Assembly: GCF_014645235.1 (NCBI RefSeq) | Contig: NZ_BMLM01000001.1 | Coordinates: forward strand, 1,178,001 to 1,242,000 | Direction: 5' to 3' | Length of the DNA: 64,000 bases | Source of the DNA: Agrococcus terreus | Lineage (GTDB): Bacteria > Actinomycetota > Actinomycetes > Actinomycetales > Microbacteriaceae | Part shown: one piece after another, positions 25,601 through 34,186 of the stretch | Position numbering within the stretch: position 1 is the stretch's first letter | How the letters are laid out: the number at the start of each line of letters is the position of its first letter | Notes under the pieces: model-generated | What the model was told of the DNA's origin: nothing | What the model saw: the letters and a program-made list of their open reading frames with translations, nothing else | The model's database searches: none | Program-made: the position numbers and the translations under genes

Positions 25601-25606
25601 TACCCT
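25601..25606 (+). promoter_or_regulatory. Leaderless -10 (guaB1)
   Basis: TACCCT 6 nt before ATG 25613. The intervening GGAGG could also act as a Shine-Dalgarno if the polymerase transcript reads through. Confidence 0.6.
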
Positions 25607-25612
25607 GGAGGC

Positions 25613-27055
25613 ATGCGGTTCATCGGCGACGTGCCCGAGCACGACCTCACCTACTCCGACGTCTTCCTCGTCCCGAGCCGCTCCGGCGTCGGCTCGCGCA
25701 TGGGCGTCGACCTCTCGCCCGACGACGGCACGGGCGCGACGCTCCCGATCGTCGCTGCGAACATGAACTCCGTCACCGGTCCCCGCATGGCGGCGGCGCT
25801 CGCCCGTCGCGGCGCGCTCGCCGTGCTCACGCAGGACCACGCGCTCGACGACACCATCGCCTCCATCGACTGGGTGAAGGCGCAGCCCATCGGGCTCGCC
25901 TCGCCGCACGTCGCCGGCCCCGACGAGACGGTGCAGCTCGTGCTCGAGCGCGTGCCCGCGATCGCCGGCCACGCGGTCGTGGTCGAGGACGCCGACGGCG
26001 GCTTCCTCGGCGCGATCCCCGCCGAGCGCCTCGGCCACGCCCTCGCCGACGCGACGGTCGGCGACCTGCTGCACTCGCGCCTGCCGGAGCTCGCGCCCGC
26101 CGACGCCGTCGACGGCCGCACGATGTTCGCGGCGCTCGAGCGCGAGGGCGTCGAGGTGGCGCCCGTCGTCGAGGGCGGCCGCTGCGTCGGCGTCGCCTCG
26201 CGCCTCGGGGCCCTGCGCGACGACCTCTACCGCCCGGCGCTCGACGGCCAGGGCCGGCTCTCGGTCGCCGTGGCCGTCGGCATCAACGGCGACCCGGGCG
26301 CCAAGGCCGCCGCGCTCGTCGCAGCGGGCGCCGACGTCATCGTCGTCGACACCGCGCACGGCCACCAGGAGGGGATGCTGCGGGCGCTGGAGGCGGTGCG
26401 GTCGCAGGTGGGCGACGCCGTCCCCGTCGCCGCCGGCAACATCGTCTCCTCCGACGGCGCGCGCGACCTCGTCGCCGCAGGCGCCTCGATCCTCAAGGTC
26501 GGCGTCGGCCCGGGCGCCATGTGCACCACCCGCATGATGACCGCCGTCGGTCGGCCGCAGTTCTCGGCCGTCATGGACACCGCGACGACCGCCATCGAGC
26601 TCGGCGCGCGCGTCTGGGCCGACGGCGGCGTGCGCTACCCGCGCGACGTCGCGCTGGCGCTCGCGGCGGGCGCCTCCAGCGTCATGATCGGCTCCTGGTT
26701 CGCGGGCACGATCGAGGCGCCCGGCCGCCTCCAGCGCGATGGCCAGGGGCGGCTCTTCAAGGAGTCGTGGGGCATGGCCTCCACGAAGGCAGTCCTCGGC
26801 CGCAACGCCGGCCTCGACGCCTACGAGCTCGCCCGCAAGACGCTCTTCGCCGAGGGCATCTCGTCGTCGACGATCCTGCTCGACCCGCAGCGGCCGAGCG
26901 TCGAGGACCTCGTCGACATGATCACCTCGGGCGTGCGCTCCTCGTTCACGTACGCGGGCGCCGACAGCGTGCCCGCGTTCCGCGAGCGCGCCCGCGTCGG
27001 CGTGCAGTCGGCGGCCGGCTACGAGGAGGGCAAGGCCCTGCCCGTCTCCTGGTAG
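25613..27055 (+). CDS. guaB1: GuaB1-family IMP dehydrogenase-related protein (probable GMP reductase)
   Basis: 480 residues with the IMPDH/GMPR barrel: TYSDVFLVPSRSGV near the N-terminus, ANMNSVTG, a CBS-type insertion (about 95-210), VDTAHGHQEGML, the catalytic Cys loop GVGPGAMCTTRMM (about 300-308), ADGGVRYPRDVALALAAGAS and GMASTKA. It belongs to the actinobacterial GuaB1 group, whose mycobacterial member has been shown to be a GMP reductase (GMP to IMP) and not an IMP dehydrogenase. So a role in guanine-to-adenine nucleotide interconversion is likely, with CBS domains sensing nucleotides. Followed by 40 nt, then the leader ORF of the CNNM genes. Confidence 0.9.
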   Translation: MRFIGDVPEHDLTYSDVFLVPSRSGVGSRMGVDLSPDDGTGATLPIVAANMNSVTGPRMAAALARRGALAVLTQDHALDDTIASIDWVKAQPIGLASPHVAGPDETVQLVLERVPAIAGHAVVVEDADGGFLGAIPAERLGHALADATVGDLLHSRLPELAPADAVDGRTMFAALEREGVEVAPVVEGGRCVGVASRLGALRDDLYRPALDGQGRLSVAVAVGINGDPGAKAAALVAAGADVIVVDTAHGHQEGMLRALEAVRSQVGDAVPVAAGNIVSSDGARDLVAAGASILKVGVGPGAMCTTRMMTAVGRPQFSAVMDTATTAIELGARVWADGGVRYPRDVALALAAGASSVMIGSWFAGTIEAPGRLQRDGQGRLFKESWGMASTKAVLGRNAGLDAYELARKTLFAEGISSSTILLDPQRPSVEDLVDMITSGVRSSFTYAGADSVPAFRERARVGVQSAAGYEEGKALPVSW

Positions 27056-27083
27056 CGGCGGCCGGCGCGCGGGCGCGCGCGAG

Positions 27084-27089
27084 TAGGAT
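27084..27089 (+). promoter_or_regulatory. Leaderless -10 of leader ORF/CNNM operon
   Basis: TAGGAT, 6 nt before GTG 27096. It places the transcript start at the leader ORF and not at the CNNM gene 47 nt further on. Confidence 0.6.
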
Positions 27090-27095
27090 GACGCC

Positions 27096-27143
27096 GTGCA
27101 CGACGACCCCAGTCATAGTCCCGCGCCGGTCCCCGTCATCTGA
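27096..27143 (+). CDS. Leaderless 15-codon leader peptide, stop-start overlap with CNNM gene
   Basis: GTG at 27096 opens a 15-codon ORF that ends with TGA at 27141-27143; the A of the stop is the A of the CNNM ATG (TGATG). The peptide would be MHDDPSHSPAPVPVI: two Asp followed by Pro, and four Pro in all. No Shine-Dalgarno precedes the CNNM ATG, an in-frame TAG at 27116 blocks any longer CNNM start, and the -10 is positioned for leaderless start at the GTG. So CNNM translation probably depends on ribosomes finishing this leader. Acidic-proline leaders such as enterobacterial MgtL sense Mg2+ by ribosome destabilisation; a like role is an inference. Confidence 0.55.
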   Translation: MHDDPSHSPAPVPVI

Positions 27144-28462
27144 TGGACACGATCCTCATCCTGATCGGCGTCGTCCTGACGATCGGAACCGGCCTCTTCG
27201 TCGCCAGCGAGTTCTCGCTCGTCAACCTCGACCGCTCGGAGCTCGAGGCCCGCCGCGGCCGCGGCGAGCGCCGGCTCGACGGCACCATCAAGGCGCTCAA
27301 GCAGACCTCCACGCACCTCTCGAGCGCGCAGCTGGGCATCACGCTCACGACGCTCCTCACCGGCTACACGATGGAGCCCGCCATCTCGCGGCTGCTCACG
27401 CCCGTGCTCGTCGGCTGGGGCCTCGCAGAGGGCTTCGCAGCCCCGCTCTCGAGCGTCATCGCCATGACGGGCGCGACGATCCTCTCGATGATCGTCGGCG
27501 AGCTCGTGCCCAAGAACCTCGCGCTCGCGAAGCCGCTCGGCACCGCCATCGGCGTCACGCCCTTCCAGCGCCTCTTCACCGCCATCTTCAAGCCCGCGGT
27601 GCTCGGCCTCAACGGCTCGGCCAACGGCATCCTCCGCTCCATGGGCCTCGAGCCCAAGGAGGAGCTCTCGGGCGCCCGCACGGCCGAGGAGCTCTCGACG
27701 CTCGTGCGCCGCAGCGCCACCGAGGGCGCGCTGGACGTCGGCGCCGCGACGCTCCTCGCGCGCACGCTGCGCTTCGCGGAGCTCAGCGCCGGCGACGTCA
27801 TGACGCCGCGCCCGCGCGTGCACGCGATCGACCGCTCCGGCTCGGTCGCCGAGCTCGTGGCGCTCTCGCGCTCGACGGGCCTGTCGCGCTTCCCCGTGAC
27901 CGACGGCGACCTCGACGAGGTGGTCGGCATCGCCCACATCAAGCAGGCCATCGCCGTGCCGCGCGAGCGCCGCGCCGACGTGCCGGTCGCCGCCATCGCC
28001 GAGGAGCCGCACCGCGTGCCCGAGTCGGTGCGGCTCGACGCGCTGCTCTCGGACCTCAAGGAGCGCGGCTACCAGATGGCGCTCGTCGTCGACGAGTACG
28101 GCGGCACCGCCGGCATCGCGACGCTCGAGGACCTCGTCGAGGAGGTCGTGGGCGAGGTCGCCGACGAGCATGACCGGATGCACGTGGAGGTCGTCCGCGG
28201 CCCCGGCTGGGTCACGTTCCCCGGCTCCTTCCGCCCCGACGAGCTGCTCGAGCGGGCCAGGATCGCCGTGCCCGAGGACGGCCCGTACGAGACGATCGGC
28301 GGCTTCATCATGGCCGAGCTGGGCGCCGTGCCCGTCGTCGGCGACACCGTCGCGATCGAGGCCGGCACGCTGCGCGTCGAGCGCGTCGACGGCCGCCGCG
28401 TCGACCGCGTGCGGTTCATCGAGCTCGCGACGGCGACCGAGGACGAGGGGGCGCAGCGATGA
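27143..28462 (+). CDS. CNNM/CorB-type (hemolysin-family) transporter with CBS and CorC_HlyC domains
   Basis: 439 residues. N-terminal DUF21/CNNM membrane domain (about 1-190; ASEFSLVNLDRSELE, AQLGITLTTLLTGYTMEPA, GELVPKNLALA), a CBS pair (about 205-335; DVMTPRPRVHAID, VDEYGGTAGIATLEDLVEEVVGEV) and a C-terminal CorC_HlyC domain (about 350-430). CNNM/CorB proteins move Mg2+ (and possibly Co2+), and several bacterial members export Mg2+. ATG at 27143 has no Shine-Dalgarno and overlaps the leader ORF stop. Its own TGA overlaps the next gene's ATG (ATGA). Confidence 0.88.
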   Translation: MDTILILIGVVLTIGTGLFVASEFSLVNLDRSELEARRGRGERRLDGTIKALKQTSTHLSSAQLGITLTTLLTGYTMEPAISRLLTPVLVGWGLAEGFAAPLSSVIAMTGATILSMIVGELVPKNLALAKPLGTAIGVTPFQRLFTAIFKPAVLGLNGSANGILRSMGLEPKEELSGARTAEELSTLVRRSATEGALDVGAATLLARTLRFAELSAGDVMTPRPRVHAIDRSGSVAELVALSRSTGLSRFPVTDGDLDEVVGIAHIKQAIAVPRERRADVPVAAIAEEPHRVPESVRLDALLSDLKERGYQMALVVDEYGGTAGIATLEDLVEEVVGEVADEHDRMHVEVVRGPGWVTFPGSFRPDELLERARIAVPEDGPYETIGGFIMAELGAVPVVGDTVAIEAGTLRVERVDGRRVDRVRFIELATATEDEGAQR

Positions 28463-29499
28463 ACGACTGGCTGGGCATCATGTGGCTGGTCATCCTGCTG
28501 ATCGCCAACGCCTTCTTCGTCGGCGCCGAGTTCGCCGTCATCTCGGCGCGCCGCTCGCAGATCGAGCCGCTCGCCGACCGCGGCAACCGCGCCGCGAAGC
28601 TCGCGCTCTACGCGATGGAGCACGTCTCGCTCATGCTGGCGATGTGCCAGCTGGGCATCACGATCTGCTCGCTCCTCATCCTCAACGTGTCGGAGCCCGC
28701 GATCCACCACCTGCTCGAGGGCCCGCTCTCGTGGACGGGGCTCAGCGAGGAGGTCGTCTCGGTGACGGCGTTCGTCATCGCGCTGCTGCTCGTCACCTAC
28801 CTGCACGTCGTGCTCGGCGAGATGGTGCCGAAGAACGCGGCGTTCTCGGTGCCCGACCGCGCCGTGCTGCTGCTCGCGCCGCCGCTCGTGCTCATCTCGC
28901 GCGTCTTCCGCCCGATCATCTGGGTGATGAACGCGATCGCGAACGGCATCCTGCGCCTGTTCCGGGTGGATCCGGTGGACGAGGCCGCGAGCGCGTTCAC
29001 GATCGACGAGGTCGAGACGATCGTCGAGACCTCGAAGCGCGAGGGCGTGCTGTTCGACCCGACGGGCGCGATCTCGCGCACGTTCGAGTTCACGGAGCGT
29101 CGCGTCAAGGACGTCGCGCTGCCGCTCGACGAGATCGTGACGCTGCCGCAGGGCGCGACCACCGCCGACGTCGAGGCGGCGGTGCGCGAGCGCGGCTTCT
29201 CGCGCTACGTCATCACCGACGAGGCCGGCGCCCCGACGGGCTACGTGCACGTGAAGGACGTGCTCGGCGCCGAGGACGACGAGGTCGACGAGCCCGTGCC
29301 GGGCAAGCGCATCCGGCAGCTCGCCTCGATCTACCAGGACGCCGAGGTCGAGGACGCGCTCGCGCTCATGCGCTCCACGGGGGCGCACGTGGCACGATCG
29401 TTCGACGAGCAGGGCGAGACGACCGGCCTGCTCTTCCTCGAGGACATCATCGAGGAGCTGGTGGGCGAGGTCCGCGACGCCACGAGGAGGCTCTTCTGA
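28459..29499 (+). CDS. CNNM/CorB-type transporter, shorter paralogue
   Basis: 346 residues, homologous to the upstream gene: DUF21 domain (about 1-185; GAEFAVISARRSQIEP, CQLGITICSLLILNVSEPA, GEMVPKNAAFS) and a CBS pair (about 200-340; FLEDIIEELVGEV near the end). It lacks the CorC_HlyC domain, so it ends at the CBS module. Paired long and short CNNM genes are common in Actinobacteria and may form a heterodimer. ATG at 28459 overlaps the previous stop (ATGA). An AGGAGG at 29485-29490 inside its last codons serves the next gene. Confidence 0.88.
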   Translation: MNDWLGIMWLVILLIANAFFVGAEFAVISARRSQIEPLADRGNRAAKLALYAMEHVSLMLAMCQLGITICSLLILNVSEPAIHHLLEGPLSWTGLSEEVVSVTAFVIALLLVTYLHVVLGEMVPKNAAFSVPDRAVLLLAPPLVLISRVFRPIIWVMNAIANGILRLFRVDPVDEAASAFTIDEVETIVETSKREGVLFDPTGAISRTFEFTERRVKDVALPLDEIVTLPQGATTADVEAAVRERGFSRYVITDEAGAPTGYVHVKDVLGAEDDEVDEPVPGKRIRQLASIYQDAEVEDALALMRSTGAHVARSFDEQGETTGLLFLEDIIEELVGEVRDATRRLF

Positions 29500-30863
29500 C
29501 CCGAGACCGGGCATGGCTGTGGCTGGCCTTCGGCGGCGTCCACGCGCTCCTCGCCATCCTCAACGCGCCGCAGGTCTCCGACGCGTACGGCGACGTGCTC
29601 ACCGTCTACCCGTGGTGGCTGCAGCAGGCGGAGGCGGGCGAGCGGCTCGGCGTCGACGTGCCGTGGGTCTACCCGCTGCTCGCCTGGGTGCCGATCCTCG
29701 TCGCCGGCGCGCTCGGCACCGCGGCGCTGCCGATCGTGTGGATGCTGCTGGTCGTCGCGCTCGACGCCGTCGCGTTCGCGCTGCTGCTCACGCTCCCGCG
29801 GGGCCGCGCGATGGCGACGGCCTGGCTGGGGCTGCTGCTGCTCATCGGCCCGGTCGCGGTCGGCCGGATCGACGCGGTCGCCGCGGCGCTCGCGATCATC
29901 GCGGTCGTGCAGCTGCGGCAGGGCCGGCAGGGCGTCGCGGCGGGCCTCCTCACCGCAGCGGCGTGGATGAAGGTGTGGCCGGGCGCGCTGTGGCTCGCGC
30001 TGCTCATCGCGCGCCGCGGGCGGCGGACGACGCTCGCCGCCGGCGCCGCGGTGTCGGCGGCGGTGCTCGGCGTCGCCGCGCTCCTCGGCTCGCAGCACGC
30101 GCTGTCGTTCCTCGTCGAGCAGGGCGACCGCGGCCTGCAGATCGAGGCGGTCGCCGCGACGCCGTGGATGTGGCTCGCGACCGCGGGGGAGGCGACGGTC
30201 CGGTTCGACCGGCAGATCTACACGTTCCAGGTCTACGGCGACGGCGTGCGCGACGTCGCGGCGCTCGCCACGCCCGTGCTGGTCGGGGTCGTCGCGGTCG
30301 TCGCGGCGCTGGGTGTCGTCGCGGTGCGCCGCTCGCACGGCCAGGAGGCGACCGTGTGGCTCGCCGTCGCGCTCGTGGCGGCGATGATCGTCACGAACAA
30401 GGTGGGCTCGCCGCAGTTCATGGTGTGGCTCACGGTGCCCGCGCTGCTGCTCGTCGAGGCCGGCGCGCGCCGGCACTGGATCGCCGTCGGCGCGATCGGG
30501 ACCGTCGGGCTGCTCACGCAGCTGCAGTTCCCGTGGACCTACGACTGGCTCGTGCTCGCGGATCCGGCCGCCGTCGCGCTGCTCACGGCGCGCAACCTGG
30601 TGCACGTCGGGATCCTAGCGGGCGCCGTGTGGATGCTCGTGCGCGCCGCGCGGCGCGGTCGGTTCGCGGCCTCAGCCGAGCAGCGGCGCGAGCAGGTCGG
30701 CCACGCGGTCGCGCTCGATGAGGAAGCCGTCGTGGCCGAAGCCGCTCTCGAGCACGATCGGCTCGGGCCCCGACACGCTCGTGGGGACGCCGGCGGCGAG
30801 GCGCTGCTGGTCGGCGACCGGGAAGAGCCGGTCGCTCGAGATCCCGACGACGAGCGTCGGTGA
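29496..30863 (+). CDS. GT87/DUF2029-like integral membrane glycosyltransferase (apparent CTG start)
   Basis: About 11 membrane helices up to residue 390; the segments VGRIDAVAAALAIIAV and TAAAWMKVWPGALWLALL match GT87/DUF2029 mannosyltransferase-like proteins that use polyprenyl-phosphate sugars. AGGAGG lies 5 nt upstream of CTG 29496, and that CTG overlaps the preceding TGA (CTGA), mimicking ATGA coupling; no ATG, GTG or TTG lies near. The next in-frame GTG (29595) would remove the first helix. The final ~62 residues are charged, unlike the rest, and lie antisense to metX: the frame is simply open there. Overlap with metX is 192 nt. Confidence 0.7.
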   Translation: MTRDRAWLWLAFGGVHALLAILNAPQVSDAYGDVLTVYPWWLQQAEAGERLGVDVPWVYPLLAWVPILVAGALGTAALPIVWMLLVVALDAVAFALLLTLPRGRAMATAWLGLLLLIGPVAVGRIDAVAAALAIIAVVQLRQGRQGVAAGLLTAAAWMKVWPGALWLALLIARRGRRTTLAAGAAVSAAVLGVAALLGSQHALSFLVEQGDRGLQIEAVAATPWMWLATAGEATVRFDRQIYTFQVYGDGVRDVAALATPVLVGVVAVVAALGVVAVRRSHGQEATVWLAVALVAAMIVTNKVGSPQFMVWLTVPALLLVEAGARRHWIAVGAIGTVGLLTQLQFPWTYDWLVLADPAAVALLTARNLVHVGILAGAVWMLVRAARRGRFAASAEQRREQVGHAVALDEEAVVAEAALEHDRLGPRHARGDAGGEALLVGDREEPVARDPDDERR

Positions 30864-31868
30864 GCTGACGCGCGCGAGCGCCGCCTCGACGCCGCCGCGC
30901 CCGCGGCCGACGTCGTGGGTGGACATCGCGTCGACGAGCCGCACGTAGGAGCCGGCGTCGAAGCGGCGCACGAAGCGGTTGCCGTGCACGTCGAGGTACG
31001 ACTCCACCTGGAAGCGGCCGCCGGCGAGCGGGTCGACGCTCGACTGCCAGGCGCGCTCGAACCGCTCGTTGAGCTCGTGCTGCGAGCGGTAGCCGAGCAT
31101 CGCCATCCGCCGGGCGAGCGCGAGGCCGCGGGCGGGGCCGGCGTGGCCGGGCAGGTCGTAGAAGTCGCCGCCGAGCCAGCCCGGATCGGTCGTGACGGCC
31201 TCGATCTGCAGCGCGTTCGTGGCGATCTGGTCCGCGGAGGTCGCGGCGTTCGACGCGAGCAGCGCGGTGCTGCCGACGCGGTCGGGGTGCGCGATCGCCC
31301 ACTCGAGCGCGTGCATGCCGCCCATCGAGCCGCCGACGACGGCGTGCCAGCGCTCGATGCCGAGCGCGTCGGCGAGGCGCCGCTGCGCCTCGACCTGGTC
31401 GCGCACGGTGACGCGCGGGAACCTGGAGCCCCACTCGCGGCCGTCGGGCGCGGGGGTGGCGGGGCCGGTGGAGCCCTGGCAGCCGCCGAGCATGTTGGGG
31501 GCGACGACGTGGAAGCGGTCGGTGTCGATCGCGAGGCCAGGCCCCACGACCTCCTCCCACCATCCGGAGGTCGCATGGCCGGATCCGGCGGGGCCGCGCA
31601 CGTGGCTGTCGCCCGTGAGCGCGTGCAGCACGAGGACGGCGTTGTCGCGGGCGGGGGAGAGCTCGCCCCAGGTCTCGTAGGCGAGGACGGCGCCGCGGAT
31701 GGTGCCGCCCGCCTCGACCTCGACGTCGCCGATGCGCGCGAAGCGGCGCTCGCCCGGGTCGTCGCCGGGCCGCCACGCGCCCGTGGTCGGGACCGGCGTG
31801 TGGTCGACGAGCCGGGAGGCGGGCACGGCGGAGAGGAACTGCGCGTCGTCGCTCAGCTGCCAGTCCAC
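30672..31868 (-). CDS. metX: Homoserine O-acetyltransferase
   Basis: 398 residues, the usual size for an alpha/beta-hydrolase MetX. It shows LVLHALTGDSHV, PNMLGGCQGSTGP (acyl-CoA binding region), the nucleophile elbow GGSMGGMHALEW (Ser about 181), the catalytic Asp in SSDRLFPVADQ and the His in GFGHDGFL. It acetylates homoserine in the first committed step of the sulfhydrylation route to methionine. GTG at 31868 has AGGAGG upstream, and the gene follows metY by 40 nt on the same strand. Its 3' end overlaps the open frame of the convergent GT87-like gene by 192 nt. Confidence 0.93.
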   Translation of the reverse strand: MDWQLSDDAQFLSAVPASRLVDHTPVPTTGAWRPGDDPGERRFARIGDVEVEAGGTIRGAVLAYETWGELSPARDNAVLVLHALTGDSHVRGPAGSGHATSGWWEEVVGPGLAIDTDRFHVVAPNMLGGCQGSTGPATPAPDGREWGSRFPRVTVRDQVEAQRRLADALGIERWHAVVGGSMGGMHALEWAIAHPDRVGSTALLASNAATSADQIATNALQIEAVTTDPGWLGGDFYDLPGHAGPARGLALARRMAMLGYRSQHELNERFERAWQSSVDPLAGGRFQVESYLDVHGNRFVRRFDAGSYVRLVDAMSTHDVGRGRGGVEAALARVSSPTLVVGISSDRLFPVADQQRLAAGVPTSVSGPEPIVLESGFGHDGFLIERDRVADLLAPLLG

Positions 31869-31908
31869 CGGTGCCCGCCTCCTGCCGTCGTGTCGGTCGT
31901 CGCGCCGC

Positions 31909-33225
31909 TCAGGCGGCGGCGCTCGCAGCGGCCGCCTTCGCCGCGGCGGCGGCGAGGCCGGCCTCGAGGTCGGCGATGAGGTCGTCGACGTGCTCGACGC
32001 CCACCGAGAGGCGCACGAGGCCCGGCGTGACGCCCGCGGTGAGCTGCTGCTCGGGCGTGAGCTGCGCGTGCGTCGTGGATGCCGGGTGGATGACGAGCGA
32101 GCGCACGTCGCCGATGTTGGCGAGGTGGCTGAAGAGCTGGAGCTCCTCGACGAGGGCCTTGCCGGCCTCCACGCCGCCGACGAGCTCGAACGAGAGCACG
32201 GCGCCCGCGCCGCGCGGCGCGATCTCCTGCTGACGCTCGTGCCACGGGCTCGAGGGGATGCCGGCGTAGTGCACGGTCGCGACCTGCGGGTGCGCCTCGA
32301 GGAAGCGCGCGACCGCGGTCGCGTTCTCGACGTGCCGGTCGAGGCGCAGCGAGAGCGTCTCGATGCCCTGCAGCAGCTGCCAGGCGGAGTCGGGGGAGGC
32401 CGAGGCGCCGACGTCGCGGAGCAGGGTGACGCGCGCCTTGATGATGTACGCGATCGCGTCGCCGAGCGCCTCCGTGTACGTGACGCCGTGGTACGACTCG
32501 TCCGGCGTCGTGAGCCCGGGGAACTTGTCCGACTTCGACCACGCGAAGCGGCCGCCGTCGACGATGACGCCCGCGACGACGGCGCCGTGGCCGCCGAGGA
32601 ACTTCGTGGCCGAGTGCACGACGATGTCGGCGCCGTGCTCGATGGGGCGGATGAGGTAGGGCGTGGCGATCGTGTTGTCGACGATGAGCGGGATGCCGGC
32701 CTCGTGCGCGACGCCGGAGACGCCGGCGATGTCGAGCAGGTTGATGCGCGGGTTGCCGACGGTCTCGCCGAACAGCAGCTTGGTGTTCGGGCGGATCGCG
32801 CGGCGCCACTCGTCGAGGTCGTCCTGGTCCTCGACGAAGGTGACGTCGATGCCGAGGCGCTTCAGCGTGAAGCTGAAGAGGTTGTACGTGCCGCCGTAGA
32901 TCGACGACGACGAGACGATGTGGTCGCCGGCGCTCGCGATGTTGAGGATCGCGAAGGTCTCGGCCGCCTGGCCGGAGGAGACGAGGAGCGCCGCGGAGCC
33001 GCCCTCGAGCGCGGCGACCCGCTGCTCGACGACGTCGTTCGTCGGGTTCATGATGCGGGAGTAGATGTTGCCGAACTCGGCGAGGCCGAACAGCCGCGCT
33101 GCGTGGTCGGCGCTGTCGAAGACGTACGACGTGGTGCGGTACACGGGCGTGACGCGCGCCTTGGTGGTGGGGTCCGGCTGCGCGCCGGCGTGGACCTGCA
33201 GGGTCTCGAACTTCCAGTCGCTCAT
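31909..33225 (-). CDS. metY: O-acetylhomoserine aminocarboxypropyltransferase (sulfhydrylase)
   Basis: 438 residues, PLP-dependent Cys/Met metabolism family. It shows [63 protein letters not shown] and the PLP lysine in [11 protein letters not shown] (about 208). It makes homocysteine from O-acetylhomoserine and sulfide, the step after metX. ATG at 33225 has AGGAGA 6 nt upstream. The tail is Ala-rich. Upstream sequence to the divergent SDR gene (162 nt) shows no riboswitch that I recognise. Confidence 0.93.
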   Translation of the reverse strand: MSDWKFETLQVHAGAQPDPTTKARVTPVYRTTSYVFDSADHAARLFGLAEFGNIYSRIMNPTNDVVEQRVAALEGGSAALLVSSGQAAETFAILNIASAGDHIVSSSSIYGGTYNLFSFTLKRLGIDVTFVEDQDDLDEWRRAIRPNTKLLFGETVGNPRINLLDIAGVSGVAHEAGIPLIVDNTIATPYLIRPIEHGADIVVHSATKFLGGHGAVVAGVIVDGGRFAWSKSDKFPGLTTPDESYHGVTYTEALGDAIAYIIKARVTLLRDVGASASPDSAWQLLQGIETLSLRLDRHVENATAVARFLEAHPQVATVHYAGIPSSPWHERQQEIAPRGAGAVLSFELVGGVEAGKALVEELQLFSHLANIGDVRSLVIHPASTTHAQLTPEQQLTAGVTPGLVRLSVGVEHVDDLIADLEAGLAAAAAKAAAASAAA

Positions 33226-33387
33226 GGGGGTCTCCTCTGTCGAAGCGTGGGCCCACGGTACGGAGCGGGCGCGCGGCGCCGGTAGCGGGACCCGTCACGG
33301 GGCGTCACAGTCGGCCGGGCGCCGGTCGCGCGGCGCCGCCCGCAGCGCATCCGGGTGCTGTCTGACCTCCTGTGCTTGCATGGGGCC

Positions 33388-34176
33388 ATGAACGAGAAGC
33401 GGATCATCGTCACGGGTGCGTCGAGCGGCATCGGGGAGGCCGTGGCACGGCACGCCGTCGCGCGCGGCTGGCAGGTGCTCGCGGTCGCGCGCCGCCAGGA
33501 GCGCCTCGACGCGCTGGCCGCCGACATCGGCTGCGAGGTGCTCGCGGCCGACCTCACCGACGAGGGCGACGTCGCCCGGCTCGCGGAGGTCGCGGCGGGC
33601 TTCCGCCCCACCTCGCTCGTCAACGTGGCGGGCGGCGCGAAGGGTGCCGCGGAGATCGCCGAGACGACGCTCGAGGACTGGCGGTGGATGTTCGAGTCGA
33701 ACGTCATCGCGACGAAGCGCGTGCTCGACGCGATCCTGCCGCTGCTGCGGGAGTCCACCCGCCCTGGTCCGGACGGCACCGGGGGCTACGCCGAGATCAT
33801 GACGGTCACGTCGATCGCGGCGACGGTGGCGTACACGGGCGGCTCCGGCTACAACGCCGCGAAGGCGGCCGAGAAGCAGCTCGTCGACGTGCTGCGCCTC
33901 GAGCTGCAGGGCGAGCCGATCCGCGTCATGGAGGTCGCGCCCGGCATGGTGTGGACCGAGGAGTTCTCGCTCGTCCGCTTCGGCGGCGACCAGGCGAAGG
34001 CGGATGCGGTCTACCAGGACGTGCAGGACCCGCTGACGGCCGACGACGTCGCGCAGGTGATGACCGACATCCTCGCCCTGCCCGGCCACGTCTCGGTCGA
34101 CGAGACGATCATCAAGCCCGTCGCGCAGACGCACCCGTGGCGCGTGCACAAGGGTCCGCTCGTCGCGAAGGGCTGA
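33388..34176 (+). CDS. SDR-family NAD(P)-dependent oxidoreductase
   Basis: 262 residues, classical short-chain dehydrogenase. Cofactor motif TGASSGIGEA (about 8-17), NVAGG, and the catalytic Ser/Tyr/Lys set with TSIAATVAYTGGSGYNAAKAAEK (Tyr about 155, Lys about 159). An Arg after the second strand (VARRQERLD) suggests NADP preference. YdfG-like serine/3-hydroxy acid dehydrogenases are close in pattern, but the substrate is unknown. ATG at 33388 is chosen for TTGCAT placed 6 nt upstream and for family alignment. Convergent with the MFS gene, 10 nt apart. Confidence 0.85.
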   Translation: MNEKRIIVTGASSGIGEAVARHAVARGWQVLAVARRQERLDALAADIGCEVLAADLTDEGDVARLAEVAAGFRPTSLVNVAGGAKGAAEIAETTLEDWRWMFESNVIATKRVLDAILPLLRESTRPGPDGTGGYAEIMTVTSIAATVAYTGGSGYNAAKAAEKQLVDVLRLELQGEPIRVMEVAPGMVWTEEFSLVRFGGDQAKADAVYQDVQDPLTADDVAQVMTDILALPGHVSVDETIIKPVAQTHPWRVHKGPLVAKG

Positions 34177-34186
34177 CTCCCGGCGG

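Noticed and set aside
27056-27095. Terminator after guaB1 from the GCGCGC-rich stretch
   Set aside because: Alternating GC without a stable unique stem and no U-tract; the leader-ORF promoter sits inside it.
28170-29495. Upstream in-frame extension of the GT87-like protein through the CNNM genes
   Set aside because: It would overlap a conserved CNNM gene in another frame; Shine-Dalgarno placement and the CTGA overlap favour a start at 29496.
33226-33387. SAM-type riboswitch before metY
   Set aside because: Only GC-rich sequence without the paired conserved strands of any SAM class that I know.
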